A stretch of 23,890 bases of DNA. Source: Pseudomonadota bacterium. GTDB lineage: Bacteria; Pseudomonadota; Alphaproteobacteria; Paracaedibacterales; CAITNM01. Under the pieces are notes generated by a model. That model had not been told where the DNA came from. It saw only the letters and a program-made list of their open reading frames with translations, and searched no databases. Made by a program: the position numbers and the translations under genes. Shown piece by piece: positions 14,959-22,601 of the stretch. The stretch lies in contig JAPLON010000095.1 of NCBI GenBank assembly GCA_026400695.1, forward strand, positions 1 through 23,890. The letters are read 5' to 3'. Within the stretch, counting starts at the first letter, position 1. Every line of letters starts with the position of its first letter.

Positions 14959-14968
14959 ATTGTTACTG

Positions 14969-14997
14969 GTTATACCATTACATAAATTTTGCTGCAA
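14969..14997 (-). promoter_or_regulatory. Probable promoter of the tRNA-Val (and mltG-gmk) unit
   Basis: On the minus strand TTGCAG (14997-14992) and TATAAC (14974-14969) are separated by exactly 17 bases. The -10 box ends ten bases before the tRNA 5' end, as expected for a stable-RNA promoter. The -35 is a weak match. No other promoter fits between the tRNA and mltG, so it may serve the whole group. Confidence 0.5.
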
Positions 14998-15055
14998 TGG
15001 CAGATACCATAATAAATAAAAGTAATATAGAATTTTTGATAGTGGCAAAATTAAG

Positions 15056-15961
15056 ATGTCTATGGTTTCAAGCACCTACTGGATTATTTTCAATACATTT
15101 ATCATTTTATTTTTGGTATTTGACCTTGGGGTGTTAAATAAAAATGATGTTCCTCCAACCTCTAAGCAGGCATTCAATTTTACTATTTTTTGGGTTTTGA
15201 TTTCCTTGCTTTTTGGGGGTTGGATCTATTTTCATTTTGGTACAGAAGCTTTTTTTCAATATATCACTAGCTATAAAATTGAAAAATTTTTAAGCATCGA
15301 TAATGTAATGGTTTTTGCTGTCATATTTAAAAGTTTTAATGTGCCAATTAAATACCAGCACAGAGTATTGTTCATAGGCATAATTAGCGCCTTGGTACTT
15401 AGAGGGTTGATGATATTTTTAGGAATAGAACTCTTGTTAAAGTTTCATTGGCTTCTAACTATTTTTGGAATATTTCTAATTTTTACAGGTATAAAAATAT
15501 TCGCACTTAAAGAAAAAGATAGCGCTTTTACTGATAGCGTTATTTGGAAATGTTTTAAAAAAATTATTCCTAACACTGCAAAGTTTGATGGTCATAAATT
15601 TTTTATAAAAAACAATGGTAAATTAAGTGCCACTCCACTGTTTTATTCATTAATATTAATTGAAGTTTCTGACATTATTTTTGCAATAGATTCGTTACCT
15701 GCAATATTTTCAATCACAACCGATCCATTTTTAATTTACACCTCAAACATGTTGGCAATACTTGGTTTACGTTCATTGTACTTTGTGTTAGCTAATGCGG
15801 TTGAAAAATTTAAGTATTTAAAACCAGCTCTAGGGATAGTTTTAATTTTTGTGGGTGCAAAAATTGTTTTTAACGTTCATATACATCCCGCTATCACTTT
15901 TGCAATTTTAGGGGTAGTATTTACAACATCAATCTTGCTTTCAATACGTTCGAAATCTTAG
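15056..15961 (+). CDS. TerC/Alx-family integral membrane protein
   Basis: A 301-residue membrane protein with about eight to nine hydrophobic segments. The family signatures are present: 'KFLSIDNVMVFAVIF' (Asp-Asn-Val in a helix), 'HRVLFIGIISALVLRG' and, in the second half, 'LILIEVSDIIFAIDSLPAIF' with the acidic Glu/Asp pairs thought to bind metal. The end has 'LKPALGIVLIFVGAKI'. TerC/Alx/MeeF proteins are linked to manganese export during membrane-protein metallation, and to tellurite resistance in plasmid operons; with no other ter genes here, metal handling is the better guess. The start ATG 15056 lacks a strong ribosome site. Its TAG stop shares its last base with the GTG start of cckA (TAGTG). 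Confidence 0.88.
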   Translation: MSMVSSTYWIIFNTFIILFLVFDLGVLNKNDVPPTSKQAFNFTIFWVLISLLFGGWIYFHFGTEAFFQYITSYKIEKFLSIDNVMVFAVIFKSFNVPIKYQHRVLFIGIISALVLRGLMIFLGIELLLKFHWLLTIFGIFLIFTGIKIFALKEKDSAFTDSVIWKCFKKIIPNTAKFDGHKFFIKNNGKLSATPLFYSLILIEVSDIIFAIDSLPAIFSITTDPFLIYTSNMLAILGLRSLYFVLANAVEKFKYLKPALGIVLIFVGAKIVFNVHIHPAITFAILGVVFTTSILLSIRSKS

Positions 15962-18309
15962 TGTTACAGCGACTTCATTTTTCAGGATTTTTTTTAATTG
16001 CAGTTTTTATCAGCTGCAGTGCTAGTTTGTTTTTAGCGACTGACCCAATTCAGATGACTTTACTATTTTTAAGCGTATTGGTTTTGGGCGCCTATTTACT
16101 CATATTCATTCGTGAATCTGAAAAACAACAGCAAAATAATTTTCAGATACATCAGTACCAAACTATGCACCAAGCTTTTGAGCAATTTAATGAGTATGCA
16201 ATCTTTACAATAGATGGCGCTCTTATTAAAAGTTCTCATCCTCATCTTTACCCAACTTTGGCTGAATTTATTCAAAAGCTAGATAAACGTTTTGAAACAA
16301 GCGAGCAATGGCCAATGCTAAAGCGGTGGATAGAAGAATTACATATGGGTGAAATTTTGCTGAAATATGCGCAAAATTCCAATGAAAAACATCGTATTTT
16401 GTTGGCTAGAGTTTTGCCACAAGATCAGCCACATTTTCCAATTAAGTCAATTTTTGTTGGCTTTGAAGATGTGACAGTTCAGTTTAGTGAAATAGATAGC
16501 ATCCAAAACGAACTTGCTATTACACAAAGATTTATAGAAAAAGCTCCGTTTGGAGTTTTCTATTTAAATAAGTCGCGACAAATTATTGCCTGCAACCATA
16601 CATTGTGTGATTGGCTAAAACAAAATCGTGAGGAAATTCTTAATTGTCGTATTGAACATTTAATGGACGGTATTGAGGATTGTAACACGGCAAAAATCAA
16701 AGTGATTACGATTAAGCCATTCCGTTACCCACCGTTTAAAGCAATTTGGTTTTCTCCTGCTTTAAGTGATGAAGTAAGCGCTTCTATTGTTTGTCGAATT
16801 GATGGATTAGTTATTGATGATTCAAGGCATAGTAATTCAGAAGAGACCTTTTTAAAAGCATCAATTGCAGGCGTTATTATTCAAAAATCAGGTGAGATTA
16901 TTAGTTTCAATCAGGCATTTCAGGATCTGCTTGAAGGTGTCACATCAAGCAATGTAATTAATATCAATGATAATTTGCTAAGTATTTTAAGTCATAACTC
17001 TCAAGTGCAACTTACAGATGCCCTAAATGCTAGCATACTTTCTCCAGTGGAACTGGCTTTGCACGGTGGAAAGACTCATTGCATTGCATACATTAGCCAA
17101 ATTGATAAAGATCGTAACGAATATCTGTTGCAATTGATGGATATTTCACAACAAAAAAGATTAGAGCAACAATTTATTCAGTCACAAAAAATGCAAGCGG
17201 TTGGTCAGTTGGCTGGTGGTATTGCCCATGACTTTAATAACCTATTAACTGCGATGATAGGGTTTTGTGATCTGCTCTTACAAAGATATATGCCTAATGA
17301 TCCATCGTATTTAGATGTTTCTCAAATCAAACAAAATGCAAATCGTGCCGCAAATTTAGTACGTCAGTTGTTGGCGTTTTCTCGCCAGCAGACTTTGCAG
17401 CCAAGAATCGTAAATGTAACAGATACTTTAGCAGAATTGTCATCTCTGTTACGGCGTTTAATAGGTGCAAAAATTGATTTAGATGTTGTGCATGGACGTG
17501 ATATTTGGCCAGTTAGGGTTGATATCAGTCAATTTGAGCAAGTGATTATTAATTTGGCCGTGAACTCTCGTGATGCAATGGTAGATGGTGGAAAACTTAC
17601 TATAAGAACTTCGAATGTAAGTAATTTAAAACCTGTTCAAGTCGGACACGAAACTATGCCTACCGGCGATTTCGTTACTATTGAAGTTATTGATACTGGC
17701 AGTGGCATTGCTGATGAAAATTTAGAACACATTTTTGAACCGTTCTTTTCAACCAAGGAAGTTGGTGCAGGTACGGGTCTTGGACTTTCAACAGTCTATG
17801 GGATTGTTAAGCAAACAGGTGGTTTTATTTTTGTTGAAAGTGAAATGAACAAGGGAACAACATTTAGAATTTGTTTGCCAAGGTATTTAGGTGCAGACGA
17901 TACAAAGGTCATTTTGCCAGAAATCCACCACGGAGATCTTAGTGGTTCTGGAACCGTTCTGTTGGTTGAAGATGAAGATGCCGTACGTATGTTTAGCGCC
18001 AGAGCTTTACGAGAAAAAGGTTACAAAGTTTTGGAAGCCTGCAATGGTGAAGATGCTTTGGAAATTATTAAGCAAGGTGCAGAATTTGATTTGCTTATTA
18101 CTGATGTGGTTATGCCACAAATGGATGGACCTGAATTAAATAAAAAAGTTAGAGAGCTTATTCCAGATTTAAAAACAATTTTTATTTCTGGTTATACCGA
18201 GGATGCTTTTCGTAAGAATTTAGGGGATGATACAAATATCCATTTTCTTCCCAAACCCTTTACCTTGAAAGACTTGGCTGCTAAAGTCAGAGACATCATA
18301 AGTAATTAA
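15961..18309 (+). CDS. cckA: CckA-type hybrid sensor histidine kinase
   Basis: CckA starts the alphaproteobacterial cell-cycle phosphorelay, passing phosphate through ChpT to CtrA and CpdR. Two membrane helices lie at about 9-27 and 33-50. PAS-like segments follow, including 'FIEKAPFGVFYLNKSRQI' (about 192) and 'SIAGVIIQKSGEIISFNQAF' (about 301). The dimerisation domain 'QAVGQLAGGIAHDFNNLLTA' carries the phosphorylated H423. The ATPase domain has 'INLAVNSRDAM', 'EVIDTGSGIADENLEHIFEP' and 'GTGLGLSTVYGIVKQTGG'. A C-terminal receiver domain has 'VLLVEDEDAVR', 'LLITDVVMPQMDGPE' with acceptor D715 and 'FLPKPF' with the conserved Lys. Single-residue details of the PAS domains are divergent. The start is GTG 15961, one-base overlap with the TerC gene; recA follows after 12 bases, a typical alphaproteobacterial neighbourhood. 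Confidence 0.93.
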   Translation: MLQRLHFSGFFLIAVFISCSASLFLATDPIQMTLLFLSVLVLGAYLLIFIRESEKQQQNNFQIHQYQTMHQAFEQFNEYAIFTIDGALIKSSHPHLYPTLAEFIQKLDKRFETSEQWPMLKRWIEELHMGEILLKYAQNSNEKHRILLARVLPQDQPHFPIKSIFVGFEDVTVQFSEIDSIQNELAITQRFIEKAPFGVFYLNKSRQIIACNHTLCDWLKQNREEILNCRIEHLMDGIEDCNTAKIKVITIKPFRYPPFKAIWFSPALSDEVSASIVCRIDGLVIDDSRHSNSEETFLKASIAGVIIQKSGEIISFNQAFQDLLEGVTSSNVININDNLLSILSHNSQVQLTDALNASILSPVELALHGGKTHCIAYISQIDKDRNEYLLQLMDISQQKRLEQQFIQSQKMQAVGQLAGGIAHDFNNLLTAMIGFCDLLLQRYMPNDPSYLDVSQIKQNANRAANLVRQLLAFSRQQTLQPRIVNVTDTLAELSSLLRRLIGAKIDLDVVHGRDIWPVRVDISQFEQVIINLAVNSRDAMVDGGKLTIRTSNVSNLKPVQVGHETMPTGDFVTIEVIDTGSGIADENLEHIFEPFFSTKEVGAGTGLGLSTVYGIVKQTGGFIFVESEMNKGTTFRICLPRYLGADDTKVILPEIHHGDLSGSGTVLLVEDEDAVRMFSARALREKGYKVLEACNGEDALEIIKQGAEFDLLITDVVMPQMDGPELNKKVRELIPDLKTIFISGYTEDAFRKNLGDDTNIHFLPKPFTLKDLAAKVRDIISN

Positions 18310-18321
18310 GTTGTAAAAAAT

Positions 18322-19362
18322 ATGGAACCACGCGCTGATAAATCAAAAGCTCTAGAAGCTGCTCTTTCACAAATTGACCGTGCCTTTGGTAAAGGCTCAG
18401 TTATGCGCCTTGGCCAACGAGAAAGTGCCGTTGATACAGACGTTGTTTCAACAGGTTCGTTAGGTTTGGATATAGCCCTTGGTATAGGTGGTTTGCCTAA
18501 AGGACGTGTTGTTGAAATTTATGGCCCTGAAAGCTCAGGTAAAACAACTCTTGCGTTACATGTTATTGCCGAGGCACAAAAGGCCGGAGGCACTTGTGGG
18601 TTTGTTGACGCAGAACATGCGCTTGATCCAGGTTATGCAAAAAAGCTTGGTGTAAATATTGACGAGTTGCTAATTGCGCAACCTGATACAGGTGAACAGG
18701 CATTAGAGATTGCTGATACTTTGGTACGCAGTGGAGCAATTGATGTTTTAGTTATTGATAGCGTGGCCGCACTTGTTCCAAAAGCTGAACTTGAGGGCGA
18801 TATGGGGGATTCTCATATGGGGCTACAAGCAAGGCTTATGAGCCAAGCGCTGCGTAAACTAACTGGCTCAATTTCTAAAACTAATTGTATGGTAATTTTC
18901 ATTAACCAAATACGCCAAAAGATTGGGATTATGTTTGGTAACCCAGAAACAACTACCGGTGGAAATGCCCTAAAATTCTATGCATCAGTCAGGCTTGATA
19001 TTCGTCGTATTAGCAGCTTGAAAGATCGCGATCAAATAGTGGGTAACCAAACTCGAGTAAAGGTTGTTAAAAATAAAATGGCTCCTCCTTTTAAAGTGGT
19101 TGAGTTTGACATAATGTACGGCGAGGGTATTTCAAAAGCTGGTGAGTTAATAGATTTAGGCGTAAAAGCTGGGGTTATTGATAAATCTGGTTCTTGGTAT
19201 TCACATGGGGCAACTCGTATTGGGCAAGGACGTGAATCTGCAAGGCAATATCTAAAAGATAACCCGGATGTTGCGGCTAAGATCGCTTCAGCTATTCGCG
19301 AAAATTCTGGATCAGTTGCAGATACAATGATTGGTGTTGCTGAGGCAAGTTCTGGCGATTAA
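18322..19362 (+). CDS. recA: Recombinase RecA
   Basis: RecA polymerises on single-stranded DNA, drives strand exchange and triggers LexA self-cleavage. Walker A is 'GPESSGKTT' (68-76) and Walker B lies in 'IDVLVIDSVAAL'. 'GDSHMGLQARLMSQALRKLT' and 'NCMVIFINQIRQKIG' hold the DNA-binding loop L1 side and the 'GNPETTTGGNALKFYASVRL' segment is loop L2. The 346-residue length is normal and the C-terminus is only mildly acidic. It begins 12 bases after cckA with no promoter or SOS box visible in that space, so it is probably transcribed from upstream. It ends eight bases from the convergent hemF. Confidence 0.98.
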   Translation: MEPRADKSKALEAALSQIDRAFGKGSVMRLGQRESAVDTDVVSTGSLGLDIALGIGGLPKGRVVEIYGPESSGKTTLALHVIAEAQKAGGTCGFVDAEHALDPGYAKKLGVNIDELLIAQPDTGEQALEIADTLVRSGAIDVLVIDSVAALVPKAELEGDMGDSHMGLQARLMSQALRKLTGSISKTNCMVIFINQIRQKIGIMFGNPETTTGGNALKFYASVRLDIRRISSLKDRDQIVGNQTRVKVVKNKMAPPFKVVEFDIMYGEGISKAGELIDLGVKAGVIDKSGSWYSHGATRIGQGRESARQYLKDNPDVAAKIASAIRENSGSVADTMIGVAEASSGD

Positions 19363-19370
19363 TTCCTACT

Positions 19371-20231
19371 CTAGGCGGCCCATTTAGCAGTTGGTGGCAA
19401 TGACATTAGTATCGCTTCTGTGTTGCCACCGGTTTTTAAACCGAAGTGGGTGCCTCTGTCATAGATAAGGTTAAATTCTACGTAGCGTCCTCGTTTATGC
19501 ATTTGTATTGCAATTTCTTCATCACCCCATGGTTTTGCCATATTACGACGAACAATTTCTGGGTAAGAAGTTAAAAAAGTTTCGCCTACATTTTGATTGA
19601 ATACGTGGTCTGCTTCGAAATCACCGGTATTATGATAATCGTAAAAAATCCCGCCAACTCCACGTGCCTCATTACGATGGGGTAGGAAAAAATATTCATC
19701 ACACCAAGTCTTAAATTTTGGATAATAATTGCGATTAAATTTATCGCAACAGTTTTGTAATGCTTTATGAAAAAAAATGGTATCAGGCTCTTGTGGAATA
19801 CAAGGTGTCAAGTCGACACCACCACCAAACCAAGATTTTGTAGTAATGATATGGCGGGTATTCATATGTACAATTGGCACAAATGGATTACGTGGGTGAA
19901 TTACTAATGATAATCCGCATGCCCAAAATTTTGGGTCTTCTGACGCACCAGGAATTTGTTTTGCAAATTCTTCAGAAAATTCCCCCCAAACACATGATAC
20001 ATTTACCCCAGCTTTTTCAAAGACTCGACCTTCCTGCAAAACGTGCATTTTGCCGCCACCGTTTTGTTGAAAATCCCATTCTCGTTTAGAAAATTGTCCA
20101 GGAACATAAGGAGCATAAATATCTAAAGCTGTTGACTCCTGTTCAATTACTTCTAATTCGTGGCAAATACGATTTTGTAGATCTAAAAACCAATTATGTA
20201 AGCGTTTCGCATAAATAGGAGGAATGTTCAT
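19371..20231 (-). CDS. hemF: Oxygen-dependent coproporphyrinogen III oxidase HemF
   Basis: HemF uses O2 to decarboxylate coproporphyrinogen III to protoporphyrinogen IX in haem synthesis. Family motifs in order: 'GRVFEKAGVNVSCVWGEF', 'ACGLSLVIHPRNPFVPIVHM', 'WFGGGVDLTPCIP', 'FFLPHRNEARGVGGIFYDYH' and 'KRGRYVEFNLIYDRGTHFGL', with the C-terminal 'ILMSLPPTAKW'. The 286-residue length matches bacterial HemF. It implies access to oxygen and some haem metabolism. The start ATG 20231 lies within the end of trmL (38-base overlap), so the genes are co-expressed. Confidence 0.96.
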   Translation of the reverse strand: MNIPPIYAKRLHNWFLDLQNRICHELEVIEQESTALDIYAPYVPGQFSKREWDFQQNGGGKMHVLQEGRVFEKAGVNVSCVWGEFSEEFAKQIPGASEDPKFWACGLSLVIHPRNPFVPIVHMNTRHIITTKSWFGGGVDLTPCIPQEPDTIFFHKALQNCCDKFNRNYYPKFKTWCDEYFFLPHRNEARGVGGIFYDYHNTGDFEADHVFNQNVGETFLTSYPEIVRRNMAKPWGDEEIAIQMHKRGRYVEFNLIYDRGTHFGLKTGGNTEAILMSLPPTAKWAA

Positions 20232-20664
20232 GGCGAGTCTGTCGTAGGGCTTCTGTCAAGACCATAGCACCAGCGATTGCCATATTCAAGGATCGGCGGT
20301 CTGGCAGCATAGGAATTTTAACTCTATTTTGGATAGACCCAAATACATTATCAGGAACGCCAGAGCTTTCTTTTCCAAGCATTAAAACATCATCTGCTTT
20401 AAATTCAAAGTCCCAAAAATTTATTTCTGCTTTAGTATCTATAAGTATAATGCGCTGCTGGCGTTGTTGATAAATTTCCCAACTGAGTACCCGTTCTACA
20501 TTGGCCATGCACATATAATCTAAACCAGATCTTTTAAGGTGTTTGTCACTCCATAAAAAGCCAGTTGGCTCAATTACATCAATTGGAACCCCAAGGCACG
20601 CTCCCAAGCGGATTAGCGTGCCTACGTTTTGGGGGATTTCTGGTTGATATAATGCTAAACGCAT
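20194..20664 (-). CDS. trmL: tRNA (cytidine/uridine-34)-2'-O-methyltransferase TrmL
   Basis: TrmL adds a 2'-O-methyl group to the wobble base of some leucine tRNAs. It is a minimal SPOUT enzyme: 'LALYQPEIPQNVGTLIRLGA' at the N-terminus, 'DDVLMLGKESSGVP' (motif 2) and 'VKIPMLPDRRSLNMAIAGAM' (motif 3, making the trefoil knot that holds S-adenosylmethionine). 156 residues is normal. It starts six bases after yejA and overlaps hemF, so the three form one unit. The C-terminal tail 'RHEHSSYLCETLT' is encoded inside the hemF overlap. Confidence 0.95.
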   Translation of the reverse strand: MRLALYQPEIPQNVGTLIRLGACLGVPIDVIEPTGFLWSDKHLKRSGLDYMCMANVERVLSWEIYQQRQQRIILIDTKAEINFWDFEFKADDVLMLGKESSGVPDNVFGSIQNRVKIPMLPDRRSLNMAIAGAMVLTEALRQTRHEHSSYLCETLT

Positions 20665-20670
20665 TTTTTG

Positions 20671-22539
20671 CTATTTAATTCCAAAAAATGCCTTAATACG
20701 TTCCAAAATACTTGGTGCTGATTGAGTCTCAGATTCAGATTTTTCAGGCTGCCAAGCAAAAGACATAACGTTTAGGCCAACTTTTGCATCTATTTCTGGA
20801 TATGCTATTTTATTAACCCAGTAGGCAAAACGAGTTCTGTTATCGTAAAACATTGGAATTTGATAATACATATTGATTATGTAACGATCAAGTGCATGTA
20901 CGCGGTCAGCCACTTCTTCTTGAGTTTTGATTTCAGCAACTTTTATTGCTAACTGTTCCGCTATTGGGTCTTTTAGTCCCATATAGTTTGTGCCACCAAC
21001 TACATCTGCTGATTTTTGGGAAAAGAAAAACATTTGTTCATTTCCAGGACACATGCCATTAGCCCAAGTATGAATAATTATGTCGAAGTCACGGTCCATT
21101 ATGCGATTTTCGTATTGGGCCACGTCCATCATACGTACGACTAGATCTACTCCTAATTTACTTAGGCTCTTTTTAAAAATTAAAATTATTTTTTCTAATT
21201 TGGCATCTTTATACATCAATTCAATTTTTAATGGTTCGCCTTTACTATTGCGTCGTACACCATCAACAATTTTCCAACCAGCGCTGTCTAATAATTGGCC
21301 AGCATTTTCTAGAATTTCTCGTTGATCACCATCACCTTTGCTGCGTGTTGGCACAAAACCTGTTTTTACCATAGTTTCATAAAGTTCTTCGGGAATGCTT
21401 GCTTTGTGTGGTTCAAGCGCTTTAATTTCAGATTCTGTTGCTGGTCCTTTGTGTGCTAGGTAAGTGTTGGCAAATAAACTATCTGCTGGTTGCATAGAGT
21501 TTGCGAACACCATTTTATTTAGCGTGTCAAAATCAAAAGCTAGAGCTAGAGCTTTACGCACTCTCCAATCCGCAAAAATTGGGCGTTTCATGTTATACAA
21601 GAATGTACGTACTGCAACTGCCTTTTCATGTTGCATATCGACACGCTTTACTTTGCCATTTTTCATTGCTGAAAAGTCATAACCACCTTCCCAATTGCTT
21701 GGGTTTGTTTCAAAAAATATGTCAAATTCGCCAGCAGTGAATGCTTGAAATTGTGTTTGAGTTGTTGAATAAAAATCAATACGTACTCTCTCGAAATTAT
21801 TTGTACCTTTACAAACACCTAAATTTTCCGCCCAATAATTAGGAACTTTTACGTAAGTTATACTGCGCCCTTGATCAATTTTTTCAATTTTGTAAGCGCC
21901 AGAACCTAGGAAAATATCAAAGCTGTAAGACATAAGATCTTTACCTTCTAAAACATGCTTTGGTAATGGACGCATCATAGAAAGATTCATTGGTAATTCT
22001 GCATTATATGTGCCATCAGAATCTTTTTTTAAAGTTAGTCTTACTGTTAAATTATCAATTATTTCTATCTTTTCAATTTTTTTATAATAATGCTGGTAAC
22101 GTGGTGCTCCTTGTTCGGCTAGATATTCGTAGGTAAATTTTACATCTTCTGCGGTAATAGGAGTACCGTCATGGAATTTTGCTTTTGGGTTTATATAAAA
22201 AGTGACTTGGCTATTGTCAGCAGAAATTTCCACAAACTCTGCAATTAATCCGTACAAAGTAAAAGATTCTTCTAGGTTACGATACATTAATGGATCAAAA
22301 CATAATTCAAGAACGCCTATTGCTTTTGTGCCTTTGATTGCGTGCGGGTTAGCTGTATCAAAAGTACCAATATCGCTTAGCTTTAAGGTCCCACCTTTTG
22401 GCGCATTAACATTTACATACGAAAAATTAGTAAATTGACTCGCATATTTTGGTGTACCAAAACGGGCAATGGCATGAGTTTTAGCTGCATGTAAGCTTAA
22501 AAATAATGAGGTGATAAAAATGAATAATATTTGAAACAT
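20671..22539 (-). CDS. yejA: Microcin C-type peptide transporter substrate-binding protein YejA
   Basis: YejA is the periplasmic peptide-binding part of the YejABEF importer. Residues 1-18 to 23 are a signal peptide (FQILFIFITSLFLSLHAA). The mature start 'AIARFGTPKYASQFTNFSYV' and 'NAPKGGTLKLSDIGTFDT' is highly typical of this family. 'KAKFHDGTPITAEDVKFTYE' is the classical SBP-family 5 motif. 'GVRRNSKGEPLKIELMY' and 'FFSQKSADVVGGTNYMGLKD' come later. 622 residues is normal for YejA. AGG lies seven bases before the ATG. A terminator separates it from uup upstream; trmL and hemF follow at once. No yejF ATPase gene is in the window, though it is needed for transport. Confidence 0.95.
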   Translation of the reverse strand: MFQILFIFITSLFLSLHAAKTHAIARFGTPKYASQFTNFSYVNVNAPKGGTLKLSDIGTFDTANPHAIKGTKAIGVLELCFDPLMYRNLEESFTLYGLIAEFVEISADNSQVTFYINPKAKFHDGTPITAEDVKFTYEYLAEQGAPRYQHYYKKIEKIEIIDNLTVRLTLKKDSDGTYNAELPMNLSMMRPLPKHVLEGKDLMSYSFDIFLGSGAYKIEKIDQGRSITYVKVPNYWAENLGVCKGTNNFERVRIDFYSTTQTQFQAFTAGEFDIFFETNPSNWEGGYDFSAMKNGKVKRVDMQHEKAVAVRTFLYNMKRPIFADWRVRKALALAFDFDTLNKMVFANSMQPADSLFANTYLAHKGPATESEIKALEPHKASIPEELYETMVKTGFVPTRSKGDGDQREILENAGQLLDSAGWKIVDGVRRNSKGEPLKIELMYKDAKLEKIILIFKKSLSKLGVDLVVRMMDVAQYENRIMDRDFDIIIHTWANGMCPGNEQMFFFSQKSADVVGGTNYMGLKDPIAEQLAIKVAEIKTQEEVADRVHALDRYIINMYYQIPMFYDNRTRFAYWVNKIAYPEIDAKVGLNVMSFAWQPEKSESETQSAPSILERIKAFFGIK

Positions 22540-22550
22540 ATGCCTAATAT

Positions 22551-22601
22551 AAAAAAATCTTCATGCTCATTTATACCTGGTCGCCAATTAAATGTCATGA
22601 A
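22551..22601 (-). terminator. Intrinsic terminator after uup
   Basis: On the minus strand TTCATG-A-CATTTA (22601-22589) pairs with TAAATG-AG-CATGAA (22573-22560), 12 bp with a small bulge. It is followed by GA and seven T residues (22557-22551). It starts right after the uup stop codon and leaves only a few bases before the yejA start, so yejA's promoter must overlap or read from inside this segment. Confidence 0.65.
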
